From NCBI GenBank assembly GCA_051453625.1, contig JBOZIK010000001.1, forward strand, positions 139,175,464 to 139,239,463: 64,000 nucleotides of DNA. The letters are read 5' to 3'. The notes beneath the pieces were generated by a model. It ran no database searches. It saw nothing but the letters and a program-made list of their open reading frames with translations, and was not told where the DNA came from. The translations under genes and the position numbers were made by a program. Shown here one piece after another: positions 1-11,657 of this stretch; the first letter of the stretch is position 1; every line of letters begins with the position of its first letter. The stretch is from Welwitschia mirabilis. Taxonomy: Eukaryota; Gnetophyta; Gnetopsida; Welwitschiales.

Positions 1-110
1 TACTCTTTTATATTGCTCAAGAATAGCTCTAAGACCTTCTCCTAATGCATTAGTATAAACTAAAAAGGTTTTAGAATCATTACACATTACTAAAAGTGAA
101 GTACTAGTTG
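1..110 (-). pseudogene. RNase H domain start, family A element
   Basis: Minus-strand translation gives SKTFLVYTNALGEGLRAILE, matching the start of the Ty3 RNase H domain (usual form VYTDAS, G, GLGAVL). The catalytic D of the D-A-S triplet is N here. The domain runs off the left edge of the window. Confidence 0.75.
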
Positions 111-239
111 AAAAATATTTAAGATAATCAAAGGATAGCTGACATTTTTATGTCTGTTGAAAGTCTTTATTTTTCCTTAAAAGACTTATTAAGGGAGAAA
201 ATATCTTAAATAATTTGAAAATGAATTGATAATAGTACC

Positions 240-1000
240 TATTAAGACTAAGAAAGCTTCTAATCTTAGTAATGTTATCGGTGCTATCCATTCTATAATT
301 ACCTTAAATTTATTTGGATTAACTAAAATACCTTGCCTAAATACTACATGAGACAAGAACTGAATAGATTCCTTCTAGAAAGAAAATTTTTCTTTGCTAG
401 CATATAGTTGATGATTTCTTAAAGTATTAAATATATTCTCAAATGTTTCTCATTTTTCTTATAAGACTTAGAATAAATGAGAATGTTATCAATAAACACA
501 ATTACAAAGGAATCAAGATATGCCTAGAAGATGTGATTCATAAGACTCATGAATGTTATAAGGGAACTAGTTAAACCAAAAGGCATGATAGTGAATTCAT
601 AATACCCATATTGAGTTTTGAAAGTTGTTTTATGAATATATTCTTTCTTAATTTGAACTTGATGATATCCAAATTTTAAGTCAACATTTGAAAATACCTT
701 AGCTTTCTTGAGTTGGTCAAAGAGATCATCTATTCTTGGCAATGGATTTTTTTCCTTAATTATAACTTTATTTAACTATCTATAATCAATGCATAACCTA
801 AGTGTTCCATCCTTCTTCTTTACACACAACACTAGTACACTACATGGTGATACACTAGGATGAATAAAATCCTTTTGTAGAAGTTCTTTAATCTAAATTT
901 TTAGTTCTTTCATTTTTTATAAGAGACATTCTATATGATGCCTTAAAAAGAGGTTGATATTACAGAATCACATTAATAACAAACTAACATTCTTGAATAT
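240..1000 (-). pseudogene. Reverse transcriptase, family A Ty3 element (decayed)
   Basis: From about 870 downward the minus strand gives [20 protein letters not shown], then [10 protein letters not shown], then FGYHQVQIK, then [14 protein letters not shown], all fixed RT blocks of Ty3 elements. Lower down, near 500, the catalytic block reads VIVFIDNILIYS, where the family has F-x-DD; the second aspartate is N. The longest open piece is 524-742. Stops interrupt the flanks, for example the Q of RQLNK is a TAG. No function is expected. Confidence 0.9.
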
Positions 1001-1239
1001 ATGATATTTTTAGTAATTTTGTTGTATATACATTAATATAATTTTGGATTATTGGTATGTTTCTCACTAAAGTTTCTACTTCCTTTATGTCAGCTGATTT
1101 TAGATAAAACATATAAACTAATGATTCCTTCTTGATTTTTCTCTTTATATGTTTGGTTTTAATTAAGTTATTCACATATGATTTGGATTAATCTTAAAAG
1201 GTTATTTGTTGTCCATGTTTTGTCATCTCTACTTGCCAC

Positions 1240-1560
1240 TCCTCATAATTTATAACTAACCTTATTCTGGATCAACCAATTCATGCCCAAAACAATATCA
1301 TATTTTCTTAGATTAATAATAATTAGTTAAATATAAAAATATCCCCTACTTATAGATAGAATACAATTTTGAACCTATTGATTAACCTTAGTTATAGATC
1401 CATTTGTAAGATATATGAACCCGTTAATTAAAGTACAACGTAATTTTTTTCTTAGAATAACTCTAAGGGATAGAAAGCAATGAGTTACTTCACAATTAAA
1501 TAAAATAATTATTTTTGTATTATTAAGTAAATATTTATTTTTTATGACTTATCTCTAAAA
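1240..1560 (-). pseudogene. Retropepsin-like protease, C-terminal part, family A element
   Basis: Near 1,270-1,310 the minus strand reads KYDIVLGMNWLIQNK, the conserved C-terminal protease block of Ty3 elements (D-I-V-L-G-M-x-W-L). It lies between gag and RT as expected. I could not place the D-S/T-G active site with confidence, and the frame is broken. Confidence 0.7.
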
Positions 1561-2166
1561 TTTTACCCATTAATTATCTATTACTACTCAAAATCCTCTA
1601 ATTAGTTACTAAATCATATGTGATTCTTGAGGATTTTCTGTTTGTTGTCTAGGATGGCTCTGAGTAAGTAATGGATATTTTTTAACCTTATAGTTTCCTT
1701 TACAATTAAAGAATTAAAAGATATTATTAGATTAACTTTGATAATGACTTTGAATAGGATTATGCTTAAAATTGGATCCTCTTAGTTGATTGTTCACATG
1801 GCTCTAATTGGAAATATTCTAATTTCTCTTTAATAGTTCATGCTTGTCTTGGTTGAAATTCTTATTTTTGCTGTTATTAGTAGGAACATTACTTCTATTT
1901 AAATTTTAATTCTTATTGTGATAAGACAAATGTGATTGATTTTTCTTAAAGATAAAATCATTATGAGGAACTCATTTCTTGTATTGTTATTGTTTTTTGC
2001 TAATTTTATTCTACTACCTTTTCTTTTCTTATAGCCTCAGCTAAAGTTCTAGATTGAAACAGAGATACTTTAATACAATAAAAGGAAGAAGAGTACCAAT
2101 AAAGACATTTTTTTGGCTTCACATATCTTAATAATTTCATAATTTTACATGCATGAGAAGTTATGC

Positions 2167-2529
2167 TTACATTATGAGCTTATTTAAGATTGTAAAATCT
2201 AGTAATCTTTTGGAAAAAATGTAGAACTTAGTAATATACTTAAATATGTGCTTAAACACTTTCCATAAGAGTTCCACCTCATTTAACTTCATCATCTTTG
2301 TTTTCCACCATGAGTTAATTTCTCTTTGTAACATGTAAATAGCTAAAGAATCCTTTTCATATTCATCACATCCTAAAGTTCCTATAACCTTTATAACATC
2401 ACTTAGCCATACTTCTACTTTTGATGGATATGAACCTCCTATAAAATTTTGTGGATTTAACTTAATAAACATTTGAATTAACTTCATCATACCCACATCC
2501 CTATTAAGTTTATTGATATCATTGTTCAT
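2167..2529 (-). pseudogene. Gag (retrotransposon gag domain), family A element
   Basis: An open 120-codon frame begins with ATG at 2,529. It carries the gag core pattern: FIKLNPQNFIGG, an acidic segment with a conserved W, LGCDEYEKDSLAIYML, then WW. In this family the protein packages element RNA in cytoplasmic particles. The frame ends early (a full gag is usually several hundred residues) and the downstream zinc-knuckle region at about 1,700-2,100 is shattered. The start is supported by the position of the leader and PBS just upstream. Confidence 0.8.
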
Positions 2530-3744
2530 TTATGGGTTTGATCTTAATTTACTATTTGTGATAGAAATTGCATAAATGCACTTACTAACACTTCTAAATT
2601 AAGAGTGATGGGAGGTTAATTTCCATAATTATGTTGTTGATTAATCCTTAAGTTATCTTGATGTTGATTGGTTGGTGTAATTAAATTGGCCTTAATACTT
2701 AATTAGTGATTTATCTGGAAGAAGTAGAAAATATTGTTATATTTGGTTAATAATAGGATAAATATTATATTAGAAGTTGAATTTTATACATGCTTAATAA
2801 ATATTATGTTATAACCAGCTATTTGATTTAGAATAAATGATCAAGTTAATTTATCTTCCTTACTCACAAAGGAATTAGTTCTATTAGACTCATAAGTTAC
2901 TAATAGGGTTATCATTAAAAAGTATGTGGGGAATTATATAATTGATTATGTAGTTAATATAAATTAGTTAAAGGTTCATTTATTTTTTTAAGGGTATATA
3001 TACTTATGATATAATTATTTATGTTTTTCTTAAAATGATCAAGCTCTATAAGCTATCATATGAGGTTATGAGTTTCATAAGTAAAGATCATTATTCCTAT
3101 CCATAAGGTAATAAAGTTCTTAAATAAATGATTAAAAACTAATTATCTACTTAATATTTCTTAATAATTAGAGTTAAGATGGATATAATTAACTTAATAA
3201 TTATTTAGAGATTAAGATTATTATGGTTATAATCAACTCTATGATTAACTAATTATTATAACTTCCATAGATATAATTATTTAGTAACTAAGATTATCAT
3301 AAACATAATTACTACATGGTTATTAGGGTTAGCATGAATGTAATTTAGTTAATCATTTATGGGTTAGGACCATCATTAATATAATTAAATTCATGATTAT
3401 TTAATAATTAGTGTTATTAGAAATATGATTATTTTATTTTTAATTAGGAAATGGGGATTAAATTAGATATAACTAACTTTAAGATGATTTACAAAATAAG
3501 ATTAAAATGGATATAATTAATTTCATGATTTTTTATTAATTAAGGTAACTATAATTATAATTAAATCTATAATTATTCATGACTTGGGATACTTAGGAGT
3601 ATAATTAATTTCATGGTTACTTTAGGGATAAGGATTATCATAAATATAATTAATTTTTCTAGTTAATTAGAAGTTAAGTTTATAATGGGTATAGTTAAAT
3701 TTATTTTTAAGTAATTAACATAGACATAATTTAAGTTAACCTAA
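2530..3744 (-). repeat. 5' leader of family A element with degenerate tandem repeats
   Basis: Between PBS and gag lies a non-coding leader. From about 3,120 to 3,740 it consists of diverged tandem units of roughly 45-65 bp built on ataattaa...atgattatttaat...agg.attat. The same leader occurs inverted at about 22,690-23,840, including the sequence shared around 2,550 and 23,775 (reverse complement), so the repeats belong to the element family and not to this locus. Confidence 0.7.
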
Positions 3745-3756
3745 GATCTAATACCA
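3745..3756 (-). other. Primer-binding site (initiator tRNA-Met type), family A
   Basis: The minus strand reads TGGTATTAGATC, two changes from the plant initiator-tRNA-Met complement TGGTATCAGAGC. It lies three bases inside an LTR end ending in ...TTACA (3,760 on the plus strand). This fixes the orientation as minus and the LTR boundary at 3,760. Confidence 0.7.
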
Positions 3757-3759
3757 TTA

Positions 3760-4170
3760 TGTAAACACTTGGATTTTAATTACCCTTATTAATTAAGCTT
3801 TTTTTAAAACATTATTAATTAACATGCATAATGGAAACCTAGGATCAATTCCTATTTAGATCCTATTAAAATATTGCAAGATTTAAAATAATTAAATAAT
3901 ATAATTACTACTTAACTATAGACTCTTTTGGTTTGCATATAATAATGATGTTAAAATTATTTCCTATATTTATTTCTAACTTTTTTTCGTTGCCACATAA
4001 AGTTATCTTTTATAAAGTTGATGGGATGTTAACTTGTTTTATTACATACAATGAAAAGTTTTAAGATAGTAGCTAACCAATATAATAGGAGGTTGTAAGG
4101 TATTTCGACTTGATATTTGACCATCCTTTAGATGTGAGTTGGTTCTACTTTAAGTTCTAGATTATATAAA
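3760..4170 (-). repeat. Family A 5' LTR (PBS-proximal part; outer limit not found)
   Basis: This sequence matches 22,225-22,669 in inverted orientation, for example the block around 4,095-4,170 and its reverse complement at 22,225-22,290. The LTR probably continues to the right, but the second copy is cut at 22,225, so the outer end cannot be placed by comparison. Confidence 0.65.
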
Positions 4171-7100
4171 TATGGTTGGGCTCAACTACATAGGCTTAGA
4201 CTTCATCTTGATATACCTCCAATATGGGTGACATGTAGTACCTAAAGTGGATGCATGCTTATAAATAATCCCCACTTATTTGAAGAATTACAAGATGATG
4301 CAACATGATCCTTTAATACTAAGGGCTTTAGATATTAAATCAGAGTAAGTCCATGTGGCAGTAAGGCAAGAGAGTAGTGATCAAAACCATTTTAAGAAGG
4401 GTCTATAAATAAAAGTACAATGCAATCCATGTTGGTAATGAAATCAAGTATGGGGATGAATAATTACTGAGATTATCTTAGTTTAGTTGAATGAATATAC
4501 CATACAAATGCAAGCATACAATTATGTGGATATTTAATGGATTTTTTACCTAGTAAAAATAATTCTAATCATCATTAGATTTATTTAAGAAAACAATAAT
4601 ATAAAAGAAAAATAGAGTATATAAGAATATTTTTGATTTTAAAGAAAAATCATACATTCTTAAAGCATAATAGTCAAAATAAATGAAATAAAACATCCCT
4701 TTATTTTTCAAAATTATAGTAATTCTTTCCAAATAAGGCACATTAATACATCCAAGTTCTATTGTAGAAACATGCTCCATATATATATATATATTAAAAA
4801 ACATTAATAAAGCTAAGTGATTGTGCTACACATCTCTAGATTTATTAAGTAGATAACCCTAATTTTTATGCTAAAAACATAAGAATAAGGGCCTAAATTT
4901 TAAAAAATAATATATAAAAATAATTAAAAAACAATCTTAATTTAATTAAAAATCATATATAGTATTTAGAACAATTTTCTACTTGCATTAGATAATTTTG
5001 TATAATTAATAAAATTAATTACAAATTTTCCTAGCTTTAAGAAGGCATTGAAAATATATAACTAAATTGGAATTACTTTTTTAACCTAGGCTCATTATAA
5101 TATCACTAAAAAGTAATTTGTTAAACCTAAATTAGTATAAAAACATTTTATAATATTAAAATTTAACTGGAAAAAATGCATAAATTTTAGAGTTGCTAAA
5201 ATAATACCCTTTACTAAAATGACTATAACATTTAATATACTTATACATTTTGAATGTGTAAATACTTTTTGAGAAGCTTGTTAAATTATTTATAAGTTAG
5301 ATTACTCTATTTTACCAAAACATCATATAAATTCTAAAACTAGAGACTTTGGCTTACTATTTTCTACTTGTAATTTTTGAGTTATTTTCATGAAATAAAT
5401 TTTAAAATTATTTTACTCTTAAAAAATTAGTGTTTTAAAACTTTTAAATTTCTAACATGATTTTAAACCTATACAAAAAAGTTCATATAGGTTTACTTAT
5501 TATTGAATGAGCCATGACTTTCTTAAGTTATGTTTCACTTTTGAAAAAAAGTAAACTTTAACTAAACCAAAGACAAGAGAATTTATATTAATTTATAGAA
5601 ATAAAAATTAATTAACTAACTAATAATTGATAATAAAGATTAGTATTATAAATATATAAAACATAATTATAAGCAATACAAAATTAACTTACAATAATAA
5701 ATAATGCATTAAATACCATAAGCCTTAGGAGTTTTCTAAGAAGGAGTGCCTAGCCTAAGTAGATTCTTAAGAATCAGACTCAATTGCCCTAATAAGACTC
5801 TAATGCCAATCTAGTATAAATTTGATTTTAATAATAGTGTAATATACAAAAACATGGGTATCAAAATTATAGTGAACCTCCTAGTTACTTTACCAAAATA
5901 ACCATTACACACATAGAAGCTAAGCATGTTAAGAGGTCTCTTAACTCTCTTCCTTATCTTAGTCTAGGCCATTGAGAGGGAAAAAATATCCATTAGTAGC
6001 CCCATTAATTACGCATGTAAAGAGATCCCCTAAATATATTTATTATCTTAGTATCAACCAATGGAAGGGAAAATAAAAATACTACATTAATACTATAATC
6101 ATATGCATAGGTCTAATTCAAGAATAGAGCTAAAATTATTATGAAAGAAGAACCTACTTCAAGGGAAAAATATTAATAATCCTTAAAGAATATGATGAAT
6201 TTTTAAGCTCTAAGATCCTATCTTTAAGCTTTCAAGCTTCAAACTCCAAGCTTCAACCTCTAAGATCCAAACTTCAACTCCATACTTAAGAGGATGAAAG
6301 ATTGAGAACAACTTATGGTAGCATAAACTTGCTTAAAGAATACTAGTTTGAGAAGAAAGAAGAGGAGTCTATGTATAGATAAATGGTGTATTAAGAATTC
6401 TTAATATAATTGAATCAAGGCCATCCACATCATTTTATCCATAATGTAAATAAAATTTTTTTTAATTGATAAGATTGATGAATGTTAAGTTGGATGGACT
6501 TTGTATAAAAGTGATATGGACATATGAATAACCCTAACAAGATTAACTAACAATAATTTGAATGAACTTTATAGCAATATAGACATATGAATGAGGATAA
6601 CAAGATTGATTAATGACAAGTTTGATGAGCTTGTGTAGAAGAGACATTAAGATATGAATAACTAGTAATAAGATTAATCAATGAGCAGTTGTAAGAGCTT
6701 GTGTAAGAAGGAAAAGTGATATGTGACTGATAAAATAAATCTTATTTATGACTCATGAACCTAATTAGGGTGATTAATTTTTTTCACTTTAATTAACAAG
6801 ATTAATTACATGAATCATTTTCTTATACTAGTTCTTCCTTAATCCTTCATATGCTCATAATCAATCCAAAACATATTTAAAATGCATCAGAAGATTAAAT
6901 CCACTAATTTATAAATTTCCATGTGATATAATAAAGAAATAATATTTTATTTATAAAGTACTTTTAGAAATATCAATAAGAATAAAAATCATGATAGAAT
7001 AAGTTCTACTCATTTATTTCTTTTAACTTATGGATAAGAGTGCATGTCCTTATTCACATGTTTACACTCTTCATAATCCATCACATCAATAACACAAATC

Positions 7101-7281
7101 ACAAGAAAGAAATGTCATAATTGGATGTAAGAAAAATGTCATAATTGAACGTAGGAAAATGCCATAGTTAAGCATAGTACTCTTACTTTTTACCTACTTA
7201 TTATTCTTTCACTTTTACTAAATAATTTTAGTTTCTTTTTAGATTTGCATAAGGTACATGAATAAAGGATTGAAATAAATA
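4171..7281. other. AT-rich intergenic DNA, unassigned
   Basis: The left end is probably the rest of the family A LTR. I found no protein motif, RNA gene or clear repeat partner in the window for about 4,600-7,280. Short open frames such as 4,565-4,804 are low-complexity AT translation with no family pattern. Confidence 0.5.
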
Positions 7282-7682
7282 TGTCACATTCCATTTTTGT
7301 AGACATTTGATTATTATTTTACACCTTCATATGAAGTTTTTTATTTAACTATTTAACCATGTAAATAACTTATCTAATCATAAATAGATTTATTTAGTAT
7401 TAATTTATTTAGTATTAAAATTCTTGTAATTATCATTATTATTTAAAATAATAAAATTAATCAAAAATAAGATTAATTAATTAAGTAACCTTATGAGTAT
7501 CTATAAATTAAAAGATATATTTGGAATAAGAAATAATTACAAGGTTACACATTGATTCTCAATAAAGTTAAAAAAGTATTTTCATTAAAATTTGATATCA
7601 AAATGTATTACATAATTTAGAGACTCTTGTAATCATGTCATTACTATTACAAATTAAATATTACAAAATGTGGGATATAACA
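7282..7682. mobile_element. Small element with terminal inverted repeats (MITE or solo LTR)
   Basis: The left end begins TGTCACATTCCATTTTTGTA and the right end, read in reverse complement, begins TGTTATATCCCACATTTTGT. These are imperfect inverted repeats of about 25-36 bp around a 401-bp AT-rich body with no ORF. Long terminal symmetry favours a MITE; the TGT...ACA ends also fit a solo LTR. Flanking bases show no clear target duplication. It abuts the C-terminal end of the accessory ORF at 7,690-8,110. Confidence 0.5.
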
Positions 7683-7689
7683 CTTTTCA

Positions 7690-8110
7690 ATCTATGTACT
7701 TCATGAAGCTATCAGTTGAAGTAGTGAAGGGCTAATAATGAGTAATGGAAGAAGGAGCAGAAGAAGGTGGAGAAGAAAAGACATGAGAAGATTCACCAAT
7801 AGGAGCTTTTCCCTTTCTTCTTATAGTGATTAGAGAGTATGGAGATAAAGGAGCTTGATAACAAGGAGTATTTCTTTGAGGATTATCTTCTTCTTCTCCT
7901 TCTTCTTAAATCTTTTAAAGACCTCCTTAAAATCCAATATTTATTTTTACACTTCCTAAGTGGTAATCATTTTAGGGGTTATGGTTTCTATTAAGGACCT
8001 CTCCTATCCCTCAAAGTCTAAAGTATGAGATAAGGCATTATAGATCAAGTATAAAACTAACAAGAAAGGGGAATATTACTCCTATAAACCATATTATTTA
8101 TTATAGTGGT
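7690..8110 (-). pseudogene. Accessory plant transposon-protein ORF, C-terminal part (level 0; other part at 39,255-39,760)
   Basis: Read on the minus strand from 8,110, the frame begins TTIINNMVYRSNIPLSC, which continues the frame that ends PFIT at 39,255-39,270. Later comes an acidic stretch (EEGEEEDNPQ), then a Pro/Ser-rich tail with APLSPYSL, KGKAPIGESS and FSSPPSSAPSS, typical of the variable tails of these proteins. The two halves are separated by the level 1 insertion. At least one frameshift and several stops are present. The function of the family is not known. Confidence 0.6.
8106..8110. other. Target-site duplication of level 1 element (left copy, GTGGT)
   Basis: GTGGT precedes the left LTR. 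GTGAT follows the right LTR at 39,255-39,259. They differ by one G/A transition. Confidence 0.6.
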
Positions 8111-9381
8111 TGTTAACACATAAAAGTTAACATTCTAAGTAAGAATAATTGATCAAGTTAGCATAGGAAAAGATATTTAATTTCTTGATTTATCATAAAA
8201 TTATGTCTTTCATCCTTTTTATCATATTTTAATGAATGTGCATACTTTCACCTAACATTAATAGGATTGTTGTTTACTTCTGAAGAGCTATAAAAAACCT
8301 TAAGGAAATTTGGCATCAAACACTAACACCACCAGCTAAGACTACTAGCGTCACCACCGTTTTGAGGAAAAACTTGTCAAATTTCATATTCTTGAATTTT
8401 TTAGGGAATTAATCATTTTACACTTATGTGATAAGTTAGAATTAATTCATAATAAATCCTTAAACTCTAATGACACTTGATGAAAGTACAAGATGAGATA
8501 TCGCAATGGCATGTGGCATAACAAGGATGATCACAAGGAAGATACATGATATGGAACATATTAACAACATCATTAGTAATTAAAGGATACATCATCATCA
8601 TGTTTACATAAAGAGACAAAGAATCTTTCTTTATGGCTACATGCCAAACATATTTGTAATTGCCCTTAAGTAACATCCCTTATATAACTATCACCTAAGC
8701 TTTCCCTCATTTATAAAAGGGCCTTGAGTGCCCATTATAAAATTTTTTTGATTTGCTTAACATGGGAAATACTTGAAGTCTAGGATGTTATGCCACTTTA
8801 ACCATCTTTCTTTTAGGTGAAATGATTCAAGGTTAGTTAAGAAGTTCATCTTTTTTACCTCTCTCTTCAATGATATAATGAATATATATTTTAGTTTTAT
8901 AAAAGATTTAGTTTAAACCCTTTCATCATTAATACACAAAGTCATCTACTATTAGAAATATTTAGGTAGAACCATTTCTAGAATTAGTTTTAGTCCTTTC
9001 ATTATTATTGCATAATTATTTAGCTTTAGAAATATTTAGGTAGGACTAGTTCTTAAGTGGGTTTCCTTCTTTTGTTATAATTCATTTGGAATTGGTAATG
9101 TTTATGTGGATCTTCCTTGATTATTAAGTTTAAGGTATATGAATCATCAGAGTAAAGGTGAAGAGTTGGATAAATAGATTAGACCTTTGGAGTTTTTTTA
9201 TTCCTTTATGTTATCAACCAAAGATTAACTTTCTTTTTAACTTCTAATTTTCTATTATTTGAGTTTCATTTCAAGTTGTAATAATCTTATTACTTTTATA
9301 AAATTTACCACAGATATCCCTATGAAAGAATGATTTTAAGTGTAAACTCAGATAAATCTAGATCACTATAAAGTATGATAA
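8111..9381 (+). repeat. Level 1 left (5') LTR
   Basis: It starts TGTTAACA and aligns throughout with 37,928-39,254, including the blocks around 8,130-8,200/37,950-38,020 and 8,280-8,310/38,090-38,130 and the terminal aatctagatcact block. Divergence is high, so the insertion is old. A TATA motif lies at 8,712-8,719. The related minus-strand LTR at 44.9-46.6 kb belongs to the same broad family. Confidence 0.85.
8712..8719 (+). promoter_or_regulatory. LTR TATA box
   Basis: TATAAAAG lies in the context cctcatttataaaagggcct, which is kept almost unchanged in the right LTR at 38,567-38,574 although the LTRs are otherwise diverged. It is the likely core promoter of the element. Confidence 0.6.
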
Positions 9382-9386
9382 AATTT

Positions 9387-9404
9387 TGGCATCATTGTTA
9401 AGGA
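9387..9404 (+). other. Primer-binding site, tRNA-Asp type, level 1
   Basis: TGGCATCATTGTTAAGGA differs from the Athila-type site TGGCGCCGTTGCCGGGGA only by transitions. It starts a few bases after the LTR end at 9,381 and sets the plus orientation. Confidence 0.75.
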
Positions 9405-10433
9405 TATATTGACACATTACATTTTTCCAAGAGTACATAATTTTCTTCTTGAATTTATTTTAGTTAATTTTTATTTTTCTAGCAGTGGGTATTAGTCCAT
9501 TTTTAGTGATACCCGACCTGCTCCTTTATCCTAAACTTGACAATCAAGTAAGCTCATGTAAAAATTAATGCTAACTAAATTATGAAATAATAATAAAAGC
9601 ATGAGACTTACTTAAAATTAATCTTAACTAAATGTTGCTAATGTTAAATGATTGTGGAATAATAATGAAAGGATTAAAACTGATTCTAAAAATGGTCCTT
9701 TTTATTTTTCTTTTCAATGTTGTTTTATTTTTCTTTTAGTGGTAGGTACTAGTCCATTTCTAATAAAACCTAAACTAGTCAAAATTGTTGAGTTTAGTTA
9801 TCTAATCTAACATCTAAAGTTCATTTTTATATTTATTATTTCTTGTTTTAAGTCTAACAATGTTCTTATAGGTGCAACCAAGCTTAAGCTCCTGACTAAA
9901 ATAGAACCAAATTCTAATAATTTGTTTCATGTATTTTATGTTTTTGGAGTTCTGTAAATTATCTATAAATTTTTCACTCTTGTTAGTTTATTTTTGTTAA
10001 AAATTTTAATAAAATAAAAACTATATAAGTTTTTTTTAAACTTGTAAATTTTTAATTTTTAGAAAAATTTTCTTGTTTCTGTTAGTTTTCTCCTTAAATC
10101 ATGCAACTTAAAACCTCTTACACAGACTAAATGAACCCTTTACTTTTCTCTTAAACCTTTCTACTTAGACTAATTAGTGTTACTTCTTTCCTTGACTGGC
10201 ATCACTTGCTTTCCTATTCTGCACACTCAGCAATTTAGAGTAAGATCCTCTATGACCTCCTTAAATAATTTTAACCCATAGGCTTTTTCAAAAATTGAGA
10301 AATTTCTAGAAAACATGGACTCTTAACCTAAATAATAATGCATTTTTTGAACTTTTAATAATGAGTTGGGCTTTGAATCCATGTTAGATACCTTTTAAGC
10401 TTTAGCCTATTTACCTCTATAGTTTTTAGATTT
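9405..10433 (+). other. Level 1 leader between PBS and ORF
   Basis: AT-rich, with no recognised motif. Two related segments near 9,480-9,520 and 9,735-9,775 (both containing a tagtccatttctag-like block) suggest a small internal duplication. Confidence 0.4.
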
Positions 10434-10560
10434 ATGAATAACTCAAATGAATCATACAAGAATTCTATCAACCTAGATAAAACTTTAAAGAATATCCTTA
10501 ACCCCACTCATACATGAATCAAACTCCTCATAACTATGAATTTCAAAATTCATACATCAA
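10434..10560 (+). pseudogene. Level 1 ORF, N-terminal part (continues at 35,222)
   Basis: An ATG at 10,434 opens MNNSNESYKNSINLDKTLKN. A shifted frame then reads MNQTPHNYEFQNSYIN up to the level 2 insertion at 10,560. Across the emptied site the frame becomes SYIN followed by LEEFNP at 35,228, so both halves are one gene. The product is not recognised. Its N/Q/S-rich N-terminus and position directly after the leader suggest a gag-like protein. Confidence 0.5.
10556..10560. other. Target-site duplication of level 2 Athila (left copy, ATCAA)
   Basis: ATCAA lies just left of the LTR at 10,561. ATTAA lies just right of the LTR ending at 35,221. They differ by one C/T transition. Confidence 0.6.
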
Positions 10561-11657
10561 TGTTGCAGTGTGTATTTATGTAATGTTATGTTCTTATTTT
10601 AGTTGAATCTTGTTAATCATAAATATTTGTACAAACACAACACACTAATATAGATGGGAGTAACCTGAATGTCGTAATCCATTGAAGGCCAAAGTAGGAA
10701 CAACAAAGTGGATTTTCATAAGTAAAAGCACTTTGTACTCTAATAATAGAAATAACTTGCAATGCATGAAAGTAAAATTCAATACACTTGTGCAAAGCTA
10801 ATCTAAGAAAAGGAAATAACAATGCACCTAACCTAAACTAACCATGTGCAACCTTGACAAAGGTTGTGCTCATAACCTATATCACTAAGGAAATTGTCAT
10901 TGGATTAGAAGCAACATAAGCTGTGAGAGTGAGGAACAAACATGCATTGAAATTAGAAAATAAGTGTTTTTATTAGAATCGCATTCATGTTACAAAGTAA
11001 CCACACCTTAATGGAGGAAACACCATCCAACACCAAGGAAAACATCTCTTTAAAACTACAAGAATGGATCTCCGACCTTTGTATCTCCTATCACAAGAAT
11101 TTTTGGTGCAAATAAAGATAAGCAAGAGTTAATGGCAAGACCAATATTTATTGATACATAAGCACACAATAAGACATACAAAAAAATGCGGTAAAATCAT
11201 AATGACCATGCTAAGAGAAATAGATAGAAAGTTGGTAGAAATTAGGTGAGTGTTCAGTGTAGACATTACAATAGTATCCGACCAGTCATCCAGATGATAA
11301 AGGAGATGATGCCATATTATAAATAATTCACATTAGCTACCAGATTGATTATAGTTAGCATATCTATTAGCATGAATTACTCTATCATCTGTTAAGTCCT
11401 TTGGACGATGAGGTGAATGATGGCCTTCTACAAATCTTCCATTAGTACATCAGCCTTAACGTTTTATAGGAAGTTGTCATGGAAATGTAAAGTATTAAGA
11501 ATTGCTCAAAATGCTGTAAATCATCATAGAGATTGCATGTTTTCATCTCTTTCATCTTAGCTTTTCATTATTAAGGAAATCAAGCATTTACCTATCTATT
11601 AACCTATAAAATCACTTAAAATACCCTATCAAATATATGTAAGCTAGTAGCTCAACA
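10561..11657 (-). repeat. Level 2 Athila 3' LTR
   Basis: It aligns over its whole length with 34,122-35,221, for example the block aatagaaataacttgcaatg at about 10,745 and the block near 11,240 (aaattaggtgagtgttcagt). Ends are TGTTG and CAACA. It contains a perfect TCATCCAGATGA at 11,286-11,297. At 11,658 it passes directly into a truncated chromovirus integrase, with no polypurine tract. Confidence 0.85.

Larger units (their letters stand above)
1..2529 (-). mobile_element. Ty3 retrotransposon, family A, internal region (gag-PR-RT, truncated by window edge)
   Basis: The minus strand reads, from high to low coordinate, gag, protease, reverse transcriptase and the beginning of RNase H, the canonical Ty3 order. 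Its leader, PBS and 5' LTR lie just to the right (2,530 to about 4,170). The rest of RNase H, the integrase and the 3' LTR are outside the window. The gag pattern (FIKLNP, then a W followed by an acidic stretch, then WW) and the RT sequence are of the chromovirus type, but no chromodomain can be checked here. Frames are broken by many stops, so the element is inactive. Confidence 0.85.

Noticed and set aside
8467-8676. 69-codon minus frame inside the level 1 LTR
   Set aside because: The LTR pair at 38.3 kb does not keep the frame; it is a chance reading.
10613-10822. 69-codon minus frame inside the level 2 LTR
   Set aside because: Lies in LTR sequence and is not kept in the partner LTR at 34.2 kb.
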